From assembly GCA_019359355.1 (NCBI GenBank), contig JAHHHM010000034.1:1-51860 (forward strand): 51,860 nucleotides of DNA, read 5' to 3'. Below, one piece after another: positions 16,018 through 24,801 of the stretch. How positions within the stretch are numbered: position 1 is the first letter of the stretch; each line of letters begins with the position of its first letter. The notes under the pieces are model-generated. The model had not been told where the DNA came from. It did not search any database and worked only from the letters and a program-made list of their open reading frames with translations. A program made the translations under genes and the position numbers. The stretch is from Microcoleus vaginatus WJT46-NPBG5 (GTDB taxonomy: Bacteria; Cyanobacteriota; Cyanobacteriia; Cyanobacteriales; Oscillatoriaceae).

Positions 16018-18270
16018 ATGCCGAAGCAAATTATTATCGCAGAACAGCATCGTATTGCTGCCGTTTTTTCCGAAGATCAAATCCAAGAACTCGTTGTTGC
16101 GACGGGTCAGCATCAAGTCGGTGACATTTATTTAGGCATTGTTGAAAATGTATTGCCGGGAATTGATGCCGCCTTCGTTAATATTGGTGATGCTGAACGC
16201 AATGGGTTTATTCACGTAACCGACCTTGGCCCATTGCGGCTGAAGCGCTCGGCGGGAGCCATTACCGAACTGCTGGTGCCGCAGCAAAAAGTTTTGGTGC
16301 AGGTGATGAAAGAGCCAACGGGAACCAAAGGCCCACGGCTCACCGGCAACATTACTCTACCGGGTCGCTATTTGGTGCTGATGCCGTTTGGGCGAGGTGT
16401 GAATTTATCACGGCGCATCCGCAACGAAAACGAACGCAACCGCCTGAGAGCCTTGGCTATTTTAATTAAACCGGCAGGCATGGGTCTGCTGGTGCGGACA
16501 GAAGCCGAGGGAATGGAAGAAAAGGCGATTACGGAAGATTTAGACTTTTTACAGCAACAGTGGGAAAACATTCAGCAAGAAACCACCTCAACGCGAGCAC
16601 CGGCACTGTTGAATCGGGACGATGATTTTATTCAGCGCGTCCTGCGAGATATGTACAGCACTGACGTGAACCGGATTGTGGTGGACTCACACACCGCAAT
16701 CAAGCGAGTGAAGCAACACTTAGTCAGTTGGAGTGGCGGCAAAACACCCCAGGGTGTTTTGATAGACCATCACCGCGAACGTGCGCCGGTTCTGGAATAC
16801 TTCCGAGTTAATGCGGCAATTCGCGAAGCGCTTAAACCGAGAGTTGATTTACCCTCAGGCGGTTATATCATCATCGAGCCAACGGAAGCGCTGACGGTGA
16901 TTGACGTGAACTCAGGCTCCTTCACCCGCTCCGCCACTGCGAGAGAAACGGTATTGTGGACGAATTGCGAAGCAGCCACAGAAATCGCCCGCCAGCTGCG
17001 CTTACGCAATATTGCTGGGGTGATCATTGTTGACTTTATCGATATGGACGCGCGGCGAGATCAGCTGCAAGTATTGGAACACTTTAACAAAGCCTTGAAA
17101 GCAGACAAAGCTCGGCCTCAAATTGCCCAGCTTTCGGAACTTGGCTTAGTTGAACTTACCCGCAAGCGCCAAGGTCAAAATATTTATGAATTGTTCGGTC
17201 GCACTTGTCCTGCTTGCGGAGGATTGGGACACCTTCACCGGCTCCCTGGGGAAGTTGAACAAGCTCCTAGCGAAATCGTAGAGCGCCCCTCACCGATTAG
17301 TGCTAGAGAACCGCGCTTTTCCGATCTTGGGGATCTCCAGACTGAGCCGTTCGAGCTAGATTCTGGCAACGACCTCCAAGAAATGGGGCTGATGAATCAT
17401 CCTAGCTATCAAGAGCGGGGAGGAGCTGATGTTAACCGGCGGCGGCGGCGGCGGCGCATTGGGGAAGGGGGTGCAGCAGAGGAGGAAGCGACTCCAGTTC
17501 GCATCAGTCCTGTCGTGCCGGTGAAAACTGCCAAACCGGAGGTGATGCTAGAACCAGAAATACAGCAGGAACCTGAAGAGTTTCCCCCCACTCCCAGCCG
17601 TACCCAAATTCCGGAGAGGACTCGGATTATCAGTCGCGAGCCGGTTTCGCCGCCCGAACCTCCAGAGGTGATTGCAGTGGAAATGACGCCTGAAGAACAG
17701 GACGTTTACGCTTTGATGGGGATTTCTCCATTGGTACTGGCCAATCGAGAGGTGAAAAATCCTAAATCAGCGGTGATTTCCGTGTACGCTCCCGGTCAAT
17801 CGCCAGAGACCGCTCCAGAGCCGCCGATGGCTGCGGCTACAGGACCGATGCTCCGCGCGGGAATGTCGGTGAAGCCAACCCCAGCCGCTTCTCGCAATAA
17901 TCGGCATGACCCGGATATGGCTGAATTTAATCGCAATAATCGGCATGACCCGGATATGGCTGAGTTTAATCCCAGTAGCCGGCATGACCCGGATATGGCT
18001 GAATTTAATCCCAGTAGCCGGCACGACCCGGATATGGCTGAATTTAATCTGGCTGAAGAGGCTATTTCTGTAGAAGAACTGAGAGAAGCAGAAAACATTG
18101 AAATCAATGAACCAGAAAACATTGAGGTCAGTCAACCAGAAAACATTGAAATCAATGAACCAGAAAACATTGAGGTCAGTCAACCAGAAAATACGGATCT
18201 AAGTGAATCAGACAATAATGTGTCTGGAAGCCGCCGCCGTCGCCGCCGGTCTTCTGCCACTGAGTCATAA
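16018..18270 (+). CDS. rne: Ribonuclease E/G with a repeat-expanded C-terminal tail
   Basis: RNase E cleaves single-stranded AU-rich RNA, processing rRNA/tRNA precursors and starting mRNA decay. The 750-residue protein begins MPKQIIIAEQHRIAAVF, followed by the S1 domain (about 35-120) and a DNase I-like catalytic core with TVIDVNSGSFT (near 295) and IIVDFIDMDARRDQL (near 340). Cys397 and Cys400 (TCPACGG) form the zinc link. The non-catalytic tail from about residue 430 has a first arginine run (NRRRRRRRIG, near 475), four tandem 13-residue repeats (626-677), four 8-residue acidic repeats (from 692), and a final GSRRRRRRSSA. That terminal arginine nonapeptide matches the reported PNPase-binding site of cyanobacterial RNase E. 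Start is supported by GAGGAAA. rnhB follows 51 nt later. Confidence 0.97.
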   Translation: MPKQIIIAEQHRIAAVFSEDQIQELVVATGQHQVGDIYLGIVENVLPGIDAAFVNIGDAERNGFIHVTDLGPLRLKRSAGAITELLVPQQKVLVQVMKEPTGTKGPRLTGNITLPGRYLVLMPFGRGVNLSRRIRNENERNRLRALAILIKPAGMGLLVRTEAEGMEEKAITEDLDFLQQQWENIQQETTSTRAPALLNRDDDFIQRVLRDMYSTDVNRIVVDSHTAIKRVKQHLVSWSGGKTPQGVLIDHHRERAPVLEYFRVNAAIREALKPRVDLPSGGYIIIEPTEALTVIDVNSGSFTRSATARETVLWTNCEAATEIARQLRLRNIAGVIIVDFIDMDARRDQLQVLEHFNKALKADKARPQIAQLSELGLVELTRKRQGQNIYELFGRTCPACGGLGHLHRLPGEVEQAPSEIVERPSPISAREPRFSDLGDLQTEPFELDSGNDLQEMGLMNHPSYQERGGADVNRRRRRRRIGEGGAAEEEATPVRISPVVPVKTAKPEVMLEPEIQQEPEEFPPTPSRTQIPERTRIISREPVSPPEPPEVIAVEMTPEEQDVYALMGISPLVLANREVKNPKSAVISVYAPGQSPETAPEPPMAAATGPMLRAGMSVKPTPAASRNNRHDPDMAEFNRNNRHDPDMAEFNPSSRHDPDMAEFNPSSRHDPDMAEFNLAEEAISVEELREAENIEINEPENIEVSQPENIEINEPENIEVSQPENTDLSESDNNVSGSRRRRRRSSATES
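17893..18048 (+). repeat. Four tandem 39-bp repeats inside rne
   Basis: Units 17893-17931, 17932-17970, 17971-18009 and 18010-18048 each encode a 13-residue repeat with the core RHDPDMAEFN. The first two begin RNN and the last two PSS. The nucleotide copies are almost identical, so the expansion is recent or kept homogeneous. Confidence 0.95.
18091..18186 (+). repeat. Four tandem 24-bp repeats inside rne
   Basis: Alternating units encode ENIEINEP and ENIEVSQP, twice each, as a 48-bp double repeat; a degenerate fifth unit follows. They make an acidic, probably disordered linker before the C-terminal arginine run. Confidence 0.95.
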
Positions 18271-18284
18271 TTTTACCTAAATAA

Positions 18285-18308
18285 CCCCTCTCTTAAAAAA
18301 GAGAGGGG
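18285..18308 (+). repeat. 10-bp hairpin in the rne-rnhB spacer
   Basis: CCCCTCTCTT (18285-18294) pairs perfectly with AAGAGAGGGG (18299-18308) around a 4-nt AAAA loop. No U tract follows, so it is more likely a processing or stability element, or a dispersed repeat, than a terminator. It lies 13 nt before the rnhB ATG and could hide the ribosome-binding site. Confidence 0.7.
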
Positions 18309-18321
18309 GCAACGTTAACTC

Positions 18322-18969
18322 ATGAATTTTCCATCTCAATTGCCTCAACAGCTCAGCTTGTGGGAGCCGCCGATATCACCGGATATGCCACGGCTGGTTG
18401 CCGGTGTGGATGAGGTGGGGCGCGGCTGCTTATTCGGGCCGGTGGTGGCGGCGGCGGTGATCATACCGGCCCAGATTGAAGCGGATCTGGTTACGGCTGG
18501 GGTTAAAGATAGTAAGCAATTGGGCAGTGTTCAACGATGCCGGCTCGCCCAGATGATTCGGGAAGTGGCGATTGATTGCAAAATTGGTATCGCTTCTGTG
18601 GGCGAAATTGACCGGCTCAATATTTTGCAGGCGTCTCTGCTGGCAATGAAGCGGGCGATTGTTAAACTGAAGGTGCAGCCGGAACTTTGCTTGATAGATG
18701 GAAATCAGCGCATTCCAGGCTTGGCGGTGCCTCAACAGACGATGGTGCGGGGAGATAGTCTGTCTGTATCTATCGCTGCTGCCAGTATTGTTGCCAAGGT
18801 CTGGCGCGATGATTTGATCGTGCGGTTAGCGGTTAAATATCCGGCCTACGACTTGACAAATAATAAAGGGTATGGTACGAAAAAGCATTTGCTAGCGCTG
18901 CAATGTTATGGGGCAACCCGCCTGCACCGGCTTTCTTTTAGTCCTTGTGGTGCCCGTGATGAAACTTAG
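18322..18969 (+). CDS. rnhB: Ribonuclease HII
   Basis: RNase HII removes ribonucleotides misincorporated in DNA and RNA from RNA-DNA hybrids. The 215-residue protein has VAGVDEVGRGCLFGPVVAAAV (near residues 27-47) with the catalytic Asp-Glu pair and the G-R-G motif that reads the ribonucleotide junction. A further Asp is in LIDGN (near 135), with SIAAASIVAKVWRD (near 150-163) beyond. A 20-residue N-terminal extension ending in SLWEPPISP precedes the core. The gene pairs with rne, as in many cyanobacteria, and its last 11 bases overlap the next gene. Confidence 0.95.
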   Translation: MNFPSQLPQQLSLWEPPISPDMPRLVAGVDEVGRGCLFGPVVAAAVIIPAQIEADLVTAGVKDSKQLGSVQRCRLAQMIREVAIDCKIGIASVGEIDRLNILQASLLAMKRAIVKLKVQPELCLIDGNQRIPGLAVPQQTMVRGDSLSVSIAAASIVAKVWRDDLIVRLAVKYPAYDLTNNKGYGTKKHLLALQCYGATRLHRLSFSPCGARDET

Positions 18970-19609
18970 AATTTTTAGTGCGCTATTAGCGCTTACCACC
19001 CTTAGTGCAGTCACACCGGCTCTCGCTCAATTTCGTCCAGAGCGCCCAGACTTTTATGAGGATGGACAGCGGCAGCTCGAAAGAGAAATTCAAAGGCTGA
19101 ACCAAAAACCCCCAGCCGATGTCCTGACGGTGGAAGGTGAAGAATTACAATGGCAGGAATTTACCTCAAAGGACGGAAACTTTTCCGTCTTGATGCCGGG
19201 GGTTCCCGCTGAAGAGACAGAAGTTTTAGAAACGGCTGCCGGAAACCTTCAGTTAAAGGGCTTTAGCTCCGCTCAACCGCCTTCAAGGTTTGTTGTGGCC
19301 TATTCAGATTATCCCCAGACAGCTCAGCTAGGCAATTCAGAAGCTGTTTTAGCCAATGTGCGCGATCAGATTTTAGAGCGTGTTGGGGCGCGGTTGGTGA
19401 GCGAACGCCCGATATCTCTAGATGCCGAACCTGGGAGAGAGGTGAAACTCGAAAGCGAGGGTGAACCGATGATTTTCAGGCTGTTCTTGGTGGGACGGCG
19501 CTTGTATATTTTGGGTGCCGGTCAAAACAACCAAGCAAGTGGAGCTGAGGATGTTGCCAAGTTTCTAGATTCGTTTGTGCTGCTGCAAAAACCGGCTTCT
19601 GGGCGTTAA
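18959..19609 (+). CDS. Exported hypothetical protein conserved in cyanobacteria
   Basis: The ATG at 18959 was chosen because the following 22 residues form a signal peptide (MKLRIFSALLALTTLSAV, cleaved after TPALA); an upstream in-frame start would bury it. The mature protein of about 195 residues has EFTSKDGNFSVLMPGVPAEE and, later, SERPISLDAEPGREVKLES and RLFLVGRRLYILGAG. These recur in cyanobacterial periplasmic proteins of unknown role that share a beta-rich domain. It overlaps rnhB by 11 nt, so it is probably co-transcribed with rne-rnhB. Confidence 0.8.
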   Translation: MKLRIFSALLALTTLSAVTPALAQFRPERPDFYEDGQRQLEREIQRLNQKPPADVLTVEGEELQWQEFTSKDGNFSVLMPGVPAEETEVLETAAGNLQLKGFSSAQPPSRFVVAYSDYPQTAQLGNSEAVLANVRDQILERVGARLVSERPISLDAEPGREVKLESEGEPMIFRLFLVGRRLYILGAGQNNQASGAEDVAKFLDSFVLLQKPASGR

Positions 19610-19637
19610 TCTCACCTTGCTTGTCAGAGATGGGGTG

Positions 19638-20225
19638 TTAGATGATCTGTTGGTTGGGTGAGAGTCCCGTTTTCCGCTCGCTCACCGGCACGGCTGTTTC
19701 TTCGGACGCCCAGTGCCGGTAGTCTAACAGCAGCTGGTGCATCAATCTCTGCTTCACGGTTAGCAGCACGCTTTTCAGCAGGGCGTTGCCGGTTGCTTCT
19801 AGGATGGCTTGTGGCGTAAACCAAAAAGGCGGTGGCAGTTCCACCTTCACTTCTAAGTCTGCTTTGCCTTTGAGGTAAGTTACGCCATTAATTTCGACGG
19901 GATAAAGCTTGCCTATGAGATTGAGTGCAAAGCGCTGATTGATGTACTCAACGCCCCGGATTTCAGACCGCACGGATTTTAAATTAATTGAGCCATCTGC
20001 TTCCGCCCATACTTTCATGTCTACCGTGGGTTGAATGCTCAGCATCATAAAGCTCAACGGGCGCATTTTTAAGCGAAACTGATCCTGACTCAGCTGCTCC
20101 ATCCGGCTGGGGTCTACTAGAGCGTAGACGAGACGTTTGGGCTGACGCAAATAGTGCTGAATTGGCACAGGCTGCTCTGGAACAGCGATTTCTACGGATT
20201 GTGAGGCAACAAACCGGGTATTCAT
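19638..20225 (-). CDS. DUF1997 family protein
   Basis: A 195-residue protein of the DUF1997 family, which is conserved in cyanobacteria and plastids; its function is unknown to me. Characteristic stretches are FRLKMRPLSFMMLSIQPTVDM (near 50-70), GVEYINQRFALNLIGKLYP and the hydrophobic pocket-like PPPFWFTPQAILEATGNALL. An alternative GTG start lies 9 nt upstream at 20234; neither has a clear ribosome-binding site. It is convergent with the exported protein and divergent from pheA, a neighbour it often has in cyanobacteria. Confidence 0.85.
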   Translation of the reverse strand: MNTRFVASQSVEIAVPEQPVPIQHYLRQPKRLVYALVDPSRMEQLSQDQFRLKMRPLSFMMLSIQPTVDMKVWAEADGSINLKSVRSEIRGVEYINQRFALNLIGKLYPVEINGVTYLKGKADLEVKVELPPPFWFTPQAILEATGNALLKSVLLTVKQRLMHQLLLDYRHWASEETAVPVSERKTGLSPNQQII

Positions 20226-20453
20226 GAGCGGCACGTAAAAAGTAATAAATCTCTAACTATGTTAATTAATTTTATGATTGTTTACGATGTTTAAAATAAT
20301 TAAAAATAGAGTTTGGTGAAGAAAATGGCATAAATCATCCTATATAAGTATTTTGATGGAATTTCACCCGCTCAGGCCGGCCAACAATTTCTGATAAAAG
20401 TAATAAAAATATTTGAGATATAAAATTTGATAGTAAATAGCGGACTGAACTCC

Positions 20454-21362
20454 ATGACGGTATCTGTCGCCCATTTAGGCCCACCCGGCACTTATGCAGA
20501 GGCAGCCGCCCTTGCTTATGTCAACCAAATCAAGCAAGAAACTGGCTGTGAATGTTTGTTATGTCCTTATCCGAGTATCGCTCAAACGCTGCGGGCGGTG
20601 GCACAAGGAGAGGCGCATCTGGCAGTAGTGCCGGTGGAAAATTCGATAGAAGGCAGCGTGGTGGTTACGCTGGATACGCTGTGGCAGTTGGATTCGCTCC
20701 GAATTCAGCGAGCCATCGTGTTGCCGATTTCCCATGCTTTGCTATCGACGGCTCAAGCTTTAGAGGAGATTCAAACAATTTACTCTCACCCCCAGGCGCT
20801 GGCGCAGTGTCAGGGATGGTTGGAAAAGTTTCTGCCAAATGTGCAGCCGGTTCCGACGAATTCCACAACGGAAGCGTTGCAGTTTCTTGAACAAGAACCC
20901 TCTGCGGCAGCAATTGCTTCTTTACGGGCGGCTGAACTTTACAAGCTGCCGGTGTTGGCTCACCCGCTGAATGATTATCCCGATAACTGCACGCGATTTT
21001 GGGTGCTGGCTAGGGGCGAAGATAGCCCGGTTTCCAGCAACTTACCGTCACAAATGTCTGCCGGCACATCGCATACATCACTCGCTTTTAGCCTTCCTGC
21101 CAACGTCCCAGGGGCGCTACTTAAACCTTTGCAAGTCTTCGATTTGCTCAGCATTAATATGAGCCGCATTGAATCTCGCCCCACGAAGCGTTCTTTAGGT
21201 GAGTATCTTTTCTTTATTGATTTGGAAGGCGATCTCAATCAAGCCCCTGTAAAATCAGCGCTACAATTATTAACACTTCACACGGAAACCTTAAAAGTTT
21301 TAGGCAGCTACAATGTGCTGTCATTGCAGCCTCCATCAGTTATTTTGGCAAATAAAGTATGA
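20454..21362 (+). CDS. pheA: Prephenate dehydratase
   Basis: Converts prephenate to phenylpyruvate in phenylalanine synthesis. The ATG at 20454 gives 302 residues; a TTG nine codons upstream has no homology support. The catalytic domain runs from HLGPPGTYAEAAA, with VPVENSIEGSV near residue 60-70 and the family-typical NCTRFWVLAR near 180. The C-terminal ACT domain (about 205-295) has ESRPTKRSLGEYLFFIDLEG, the Phe-binding feedback site, so the enzyme should be inhibited by phenylalanine. No chorismate mutase domain is attached. About 90 nt separate it from the next plus-strand gene. Confidence 0.95.
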   Translation: MTVSVAHLGPPGTYAEAAALAYVNQIKQETGCECLLCPYPSIAQTLRAVAQGEAHLAVVPVENSIEGSVVVTLDTLWQLDSLRIQRAIVLPISHALLSTAQALEEIQTIYSHPQALAQCQGWLEKFLPNVQPVPTNSTTEALQFLEQEPSAAAIASLRAAELYKLPVLAHPLNDYPDNCTRFWVLARGEDSPVSSNLPSQMSAGTSHTSLAFSLPANVPGALLKPLQVFDLLSINMSRIESRPTKRSLGEYLFFIDLEGDLNQAPVKSALQLLTLHTETLKVLGSYNVLSLQPPSVILANKV

Positions 21363-21444
21363 ACGTTGTGAGGCAACAGCCATCTTTGGGAAAACTGTTG
21401 AGTTATTCTACAGTTATCCGTAAAACTACGCTGGTTTTTTTGAG

Positions 21445-22086
21445 ATGGATGTCGATCTACTACTAAAGCGATATGCTGCCGGAGAGCGTGATTTTCATGA
21501 AGCAAACTTAAGAGAGGCGTCCCTGCAAAGGGCATTCCTCAGCCATATTTGCCTGGTGTGTGCCAGCTTGAAAGAGGTTAACCTGGCAGAGGCTGACCTA
21601 AGTTGGGCCAACTTAATCGGGGCTGATCTTAAGTATGCCTGTCTGGCTATCGCTAACCTCAATTGGGCCAACCTGAGTCGGGCAGAGCTATCTTGGGCGA
21701 GGTTAACCGGCACAGATTTAATTGGGGCTGATCTAACAGAAGCCAACTTGAGTGATGCGAAACTCATTGCTGCCAATTTGCGAGGGGCAAACTTGCAAGG
21801 GGCTAACCTTCAAGAGGCGAATCTGATAGGAGCCTGTCTGGACAGGGCGGATCTGAGCCGAGCTAACTTATGTGAGGCAAAACTGCGTGGCGCAAGTCTT
21901 CAAGCTGCCAACTTGAGAGGAGCAACTTTAACTGAAGCGAATCTTGAGGGGACTGATTTAAGAGGAGCTGACTTGCGCGAATGCAATCTCACTGGGGCTT
22001 TTTTGTGTGCAGCCAATTTGGAGGGTGTGAAGCTAGATGGCGCAATCTTAAGTGGGTCTATTCAGTTTTGCGTCAGACAAGTTTAA
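21445..22086 (+). CDS. Pentapeptide-repeat protein
   Basis: A 213-residue protein with a short start (MDVDLLLKRYAAGERDF) and then an almost continuous series of A(D/N)LxX repeats from about residue 19 to the end. They include WANL variants with tryptophans at two positions (LSWANLIGADL, LNWANLSRAEL). It should form a quadrilateral beta-helix. The MDVDLLLKRYAAGERDFHEAN leader resembles that of other cyanobacterial pentapeptide proteins. No signal peptide. Function unknown. Confidence 0.9.
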   Translation: MDVDLLLKRYAAGERDFHEANLREASLQRAFLSHICLVCASLKEVNLAEADLSWANLIGADLKYACLAIANLNWANLSRAELSWARLTGTDLIGADLTEANLSDAKLIAANLRGANLQGANLQEANLIGACLDRADLSRANLCEAKLRGASLQAANLRGATLTEANLEGTDLRGADLRECNLTGAFLCAANLEGVKLDGAILSGSIQFCVRQV

Positions 22087-22123
22087 CTTAATATTAAATG
22101 TTTGTAAAAAAACTATTCAGGAA

Positions 22124-22145
22124 GCTGTCTAATGTTTGAGACAGC
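22124..22145 (+). terminator. Probable terminator after the pentapeptide gene
   Basis: GCTGTCT (22124-22130) pairs perfectly with AGACAGC (22139-22145) around an 8-nt loop; CCAC and then T6 follow. It is 38 nt after the stop. The stem is short, so confidence is moderate. Confidence 0.55.
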
Positions 22146-22549
22146 CCACTTTTTTGTGGCTGAAGTCTTTTCTAAATGTAGCTCAACATTTTTTCGCGGG
22201 ATTTTGAGTTTGAGTTTTTGTAAAAAAAATTGCTGTTTTTTTAAGGGGTAAATTCTTGTTGGACTTACGATTATTTGTAAAAATATAATTTTATATTTGG
22301 ATGGTTACAGGTATTTTATTTTAGGAAATATTTTTTATAAAAAAGTATAGTGCGAGAACTAAATTCTTCAAAAATCTCAGAAGTGATTCCATAAAATTTG
22401 ACTATGTTTGTTAGAATCTATCGGCTTACCTTCTTAGGTTCGCCGCCAGATAGTTGGCTTGGAGAAACTCCTGAACAGCTCGATTAGTCTGGAATTAAAC
22501 AAGCAAGATAGGCTTAATCTTGCCCCACACGCTCACAAGGAAATTCTTT
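22146..22549. other. AT-rich 404-bp spacer upstream of the membrane protein
   Basis: No gene seen. The DNA is AT-rich with runs such as A7 at 22223-22229. AAGGA at 22537-22541, about 8 nt before the ATG, is a ribosome-binding site for the next gene. The region could hold its promoter. Confidence 0.4.
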
Positions 22550-23950
22550 ATGGATCAATATTCCCAAGGTGTCCCCGGCTTGCCCGATCTCACCCATCCC
22601 AATGAACTCATAGAATTCGGCTCTAAGCTGATCAGTGTGTCTCAACAATTTACCCTGCTTGTAGGAGTCTTGGGAATTGCCCTTGCTTTACTGAGCTTTT
22701 CTCTGCGCCGAACGAAGTTAGAACAAAACCACTGGGTGGGAAAATGGATAGATCGCTACGACTTATTATTGCAAAAGTTACCGCATGGGCTGTTAGTACT
22801 GACGCTGGTAATCGGAGGGTTCTTTCTATCTTCAACCTTGGCAAATCGCTACCATCACTGGGAACAAGCACGGGTAGCTAAAGTTGCCGCCAGTGTTGCC
22901 GGTGATCGCTTAGAACAAGCTGCACCGCAAGTGCGCTACGTGATACAAGAACCTTACACGTATGACACTCAAGTAGAGGATAAAATTGTCCGCGTTCAGA
23001 AGACGCGAGATATAAACCGTTTCATGACGCTTGCCGGCTCGCAAATTGACGTAAAAATAGACCAAATTAAGGATGTTCAAGATTCGCGGGCGGTGTATCG
23101 CGTAAATCTTCAAGCTGATTACAAAGTTGTTAACCCGTTAAAGGAACCGGAAGACTTTTTCTTTGAAATTAGTCCGCCAAACGGTTACTTGCTGCTGCAA
23201 AACTTTAAAGTAGACCAAGACGGGACTCGGTTAGTGCCGGTGAATCCGGGGGATTATGGGTTTCCGTTTCGCCTGGAAGCGGGGCAACAAAGCAACTTTC
23301 GCGTGACTTATCAAGCTCAAGGGGGGCCACGCTGGGTTTATGATGCCACGGGCCAACTGTTGTCTAACTTTCGCCTAACGGCATTAGCTAACTTTCCGAA
23401 TGCTGATTTTGCCAGTGGCATTGTTCCCACGCAGAAAAAAGAGGAGGGAGGGGGAACTCGCTTCACCTGGGTGTTTGATGATAATGTGTCGGTTCGCAAT
23501 CCGTTTGGTTTATTCACATCCACCGGCCCGATTCGCAACACCGGCATTCTTCCTCGGCTGCTGTTACTGGCACCGGCACTATTTCTCTGGTGGATTTTGA
23601 TGCTTTACTTGTCGCTGCCTCTAAACCTGCGAGATGTGGCAATTGCCGGCGCTATCTTTTTTGCTTGCCTGCTGAGTTTAACTTACCTAAGCCGAATTGT
23701 AGATGTTCACCAGGCTTGGGCAATGCTTTCGCCGGTAATGCTCATCCTCGTTTGGGGGTTGGGATCAAATTTGCGCGCTTCCCTGGCTGCGGTGATCGCC
23801 ACGATTGCCGGCGGGATCGTGCCGATTTTGGGATTAATCATACCTTATAGTGGACTCACCCTCAGCTTGGCCGCCCTTCTGTGTGTGGTCTGGCTTACAG
23901 TCCGCCACTGGTACGGATGGTATCGCATCGAGCAAGATACTAAGCGCTAA
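22550..23950 (+). CDS. Large integral membrane protein of unknown function
   Basis: The ATG at 22550 was chosen because AAGGA lies 8 nt upstream; the longer frame begins with a weak start. The 466-residue protein has two N-terminal membrane segments (about residues 35-55 and 85-105), a 220-residue soluble middle domain that is probably beta-rich and extracytoplasmic, and about five C-terminal membrane segments packed into 325-455. The middle domain has DYGFPFRLEAGQQSNFRVTY and GPRWVYDATGQLLSNF. I do not recognise a family. A conserved cyanobacterial membrane protein is likely. Confidence 0.75.
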   Translation: MDQYSQGVPGLPDLTHPNELIEFGSKLISVSQQFTLLVGVLGIALALLSFSLRRTKLEQNHWVGKWIDRYDLLLQKLPHGLLVLTLVIGGFFLSSTLANRYHHWEQARVAKVAASVAGDRLEQAAPQVRYVIQEPYTYDTQVEDKIVRVQKTRDINRFMTLAGSQIDVKIDQIKDVQDSRAVYRVNLQADYKVVNPLKEPEDFFFEISPPNGYLLLQNFKVDQDGTRLVPVNPGDYGFPFRLEAGQQSNFRVTYQAQGGPRWVYDATGQLLSNFRLTALANFPNADFASGIVPTQKKEEGGGTRFTWVFDDNVSVRNPFGLFTSTGPIRNTGILPRLLLLAPALFLWWILMLYLSLPLNLRDVAIAGAIFFACLLSLTYLSRIVDVHQAWAMLSPVMLILVWGLGSNLRASLAAVIATIAGGIVPILGLIIPYSGLTLSLAALLCVVWLTVRHWYGWYRIEQDTKR

Positions 23951-24009
23951 AGGCTGAAGTGTGAAGTGTGAGGTTTCAAATTCTCCCGCTTCATCCTTCA
24001 TCCTTCGCT

Positions 24010-24651
24010 TTACTGCAGCGTATCTTTGAGAACAGTTCGGGCTGCTAGGTGATTGCGGGTCGAGGTGAGAATTTCGGCTTCGCGTTCCAGCCTAGCGGCG
24101 GTATCTTGCATTTCTAAGAGCGCCTGCTGCTCAGATGCTACGCCGTAAAGGTTGCTAGCGACCCAGTATGATAGTTCGGTCGGTAGGCTTGGGATGTCTT
24201 CAGGAAGTTCTATTCTTTGATCCATCAATTTAGCGGACAGACGAACAACATCCCGCAGTAGTTGTTCTACTTCTGTTGCTAAGGTTCTGATATCCTTTGC
24301 CGGAGGCTGGTCTTCGATCCATTCGACCAAGCCGACGCGATAAGGCTTTTCTCGCACATACTCCAGCACCCGAAATCGCTGCTGTCCGAGTGTCCAGACT
24401 TTCATGCGATCATCAGGGAGGCGCTGAAATTGCAGGATTTCAGCACAGCAACCGACAGCGGCAGGTTGACCTTGAACTGGGTCCCACATCAAAACCCCAA
24501 ACCGACGATCGCTATCCAGGATCGTGTTCATCATGATCCGGTAGCGAAATTCAAAGATGTGCAGTGGCAAGGGCCGGCCTGGAAATAGAACGACTTCAGG
24601 CAGAGGAAAGAGGGGAAGTTCTCGAACAGCGATCGACGATGCGGATGCCAT
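24010..24651 (-). CDS. Lon N-terminal (LON substrate-binding) domain protein
   Basis: A stand-alone copy of the substrate-binding domain of Lon protease, without ATPase or protease parts. The 213-residue protein starts with RELPLFPLPEVVLFPGRPLPL and continues with HIFEFRYR and FGVLMW, then VGCCAEILQF, hallmarks of the ATP-dependent LON/PUA-like fold. The helical C-terminal half (LEMQDTAARLEREAEIL) completes it. Such proteins are thought to bind peptides or proteins. It is convergent with the membrane protein and precedes the str operon's terminal gene region. Confidence 0.92.
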   Translation of the reverse strand: MASASSIAVRELPLFPLPEVVLFPGRPLPLHIFEFRYRIMMNTILDSDRRFGVLMWDPVQGQPAAVGCCAEILQFQRLPDDRMKVWTLGQQRFRVLEYVREKPYRVGLVEWIEDQPPAKDIRTLATEVEQLLRDVVRLSAKLMDQRIELPEDIPSLPTELSYWVASNLYGVASEQQALLEMQDTAARLEREAEILTSTRNHLAARTVLKDTLQ

Positions 24652-24722
24652 TGACCTTCAGTAATTGCGCTTTTTCTTATCCTACTTTAGCCGATCTATT
24701 CGCTGGATTTCCAACAATGAAA

Positions 24723-24746
24723 CCCTTTAGAAGAGATTCTAAAGGG
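24723..24746 (-). terminator. Perfect 10-bp hairpin, likely str operon terminator
   Basis: CCCTTTAGAA (24723-24732) pairs with TTCTAAAGGG (24737-24746) around a GAGA tetraloop. On the minus strand it follows rpsJ by about 55 nt and is trailed by TTTCATT, a weak U tract. The position fits the end of the str operon. Confidence 0.6.
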
Positions 24747-24801
24747 CGAAAGGCCAGTAAATAGCCACTCAAAGCGAAAACAAGCTCATTAATTAATGTT
24801 T

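Noticed and set aside
17767-18183. 138-codon antisense ORF over the RNase E repeats
   Set aside because: Its repeats are the reverse reading of the sense-strand tandem repeats, and the sense frame is clearly the gene.
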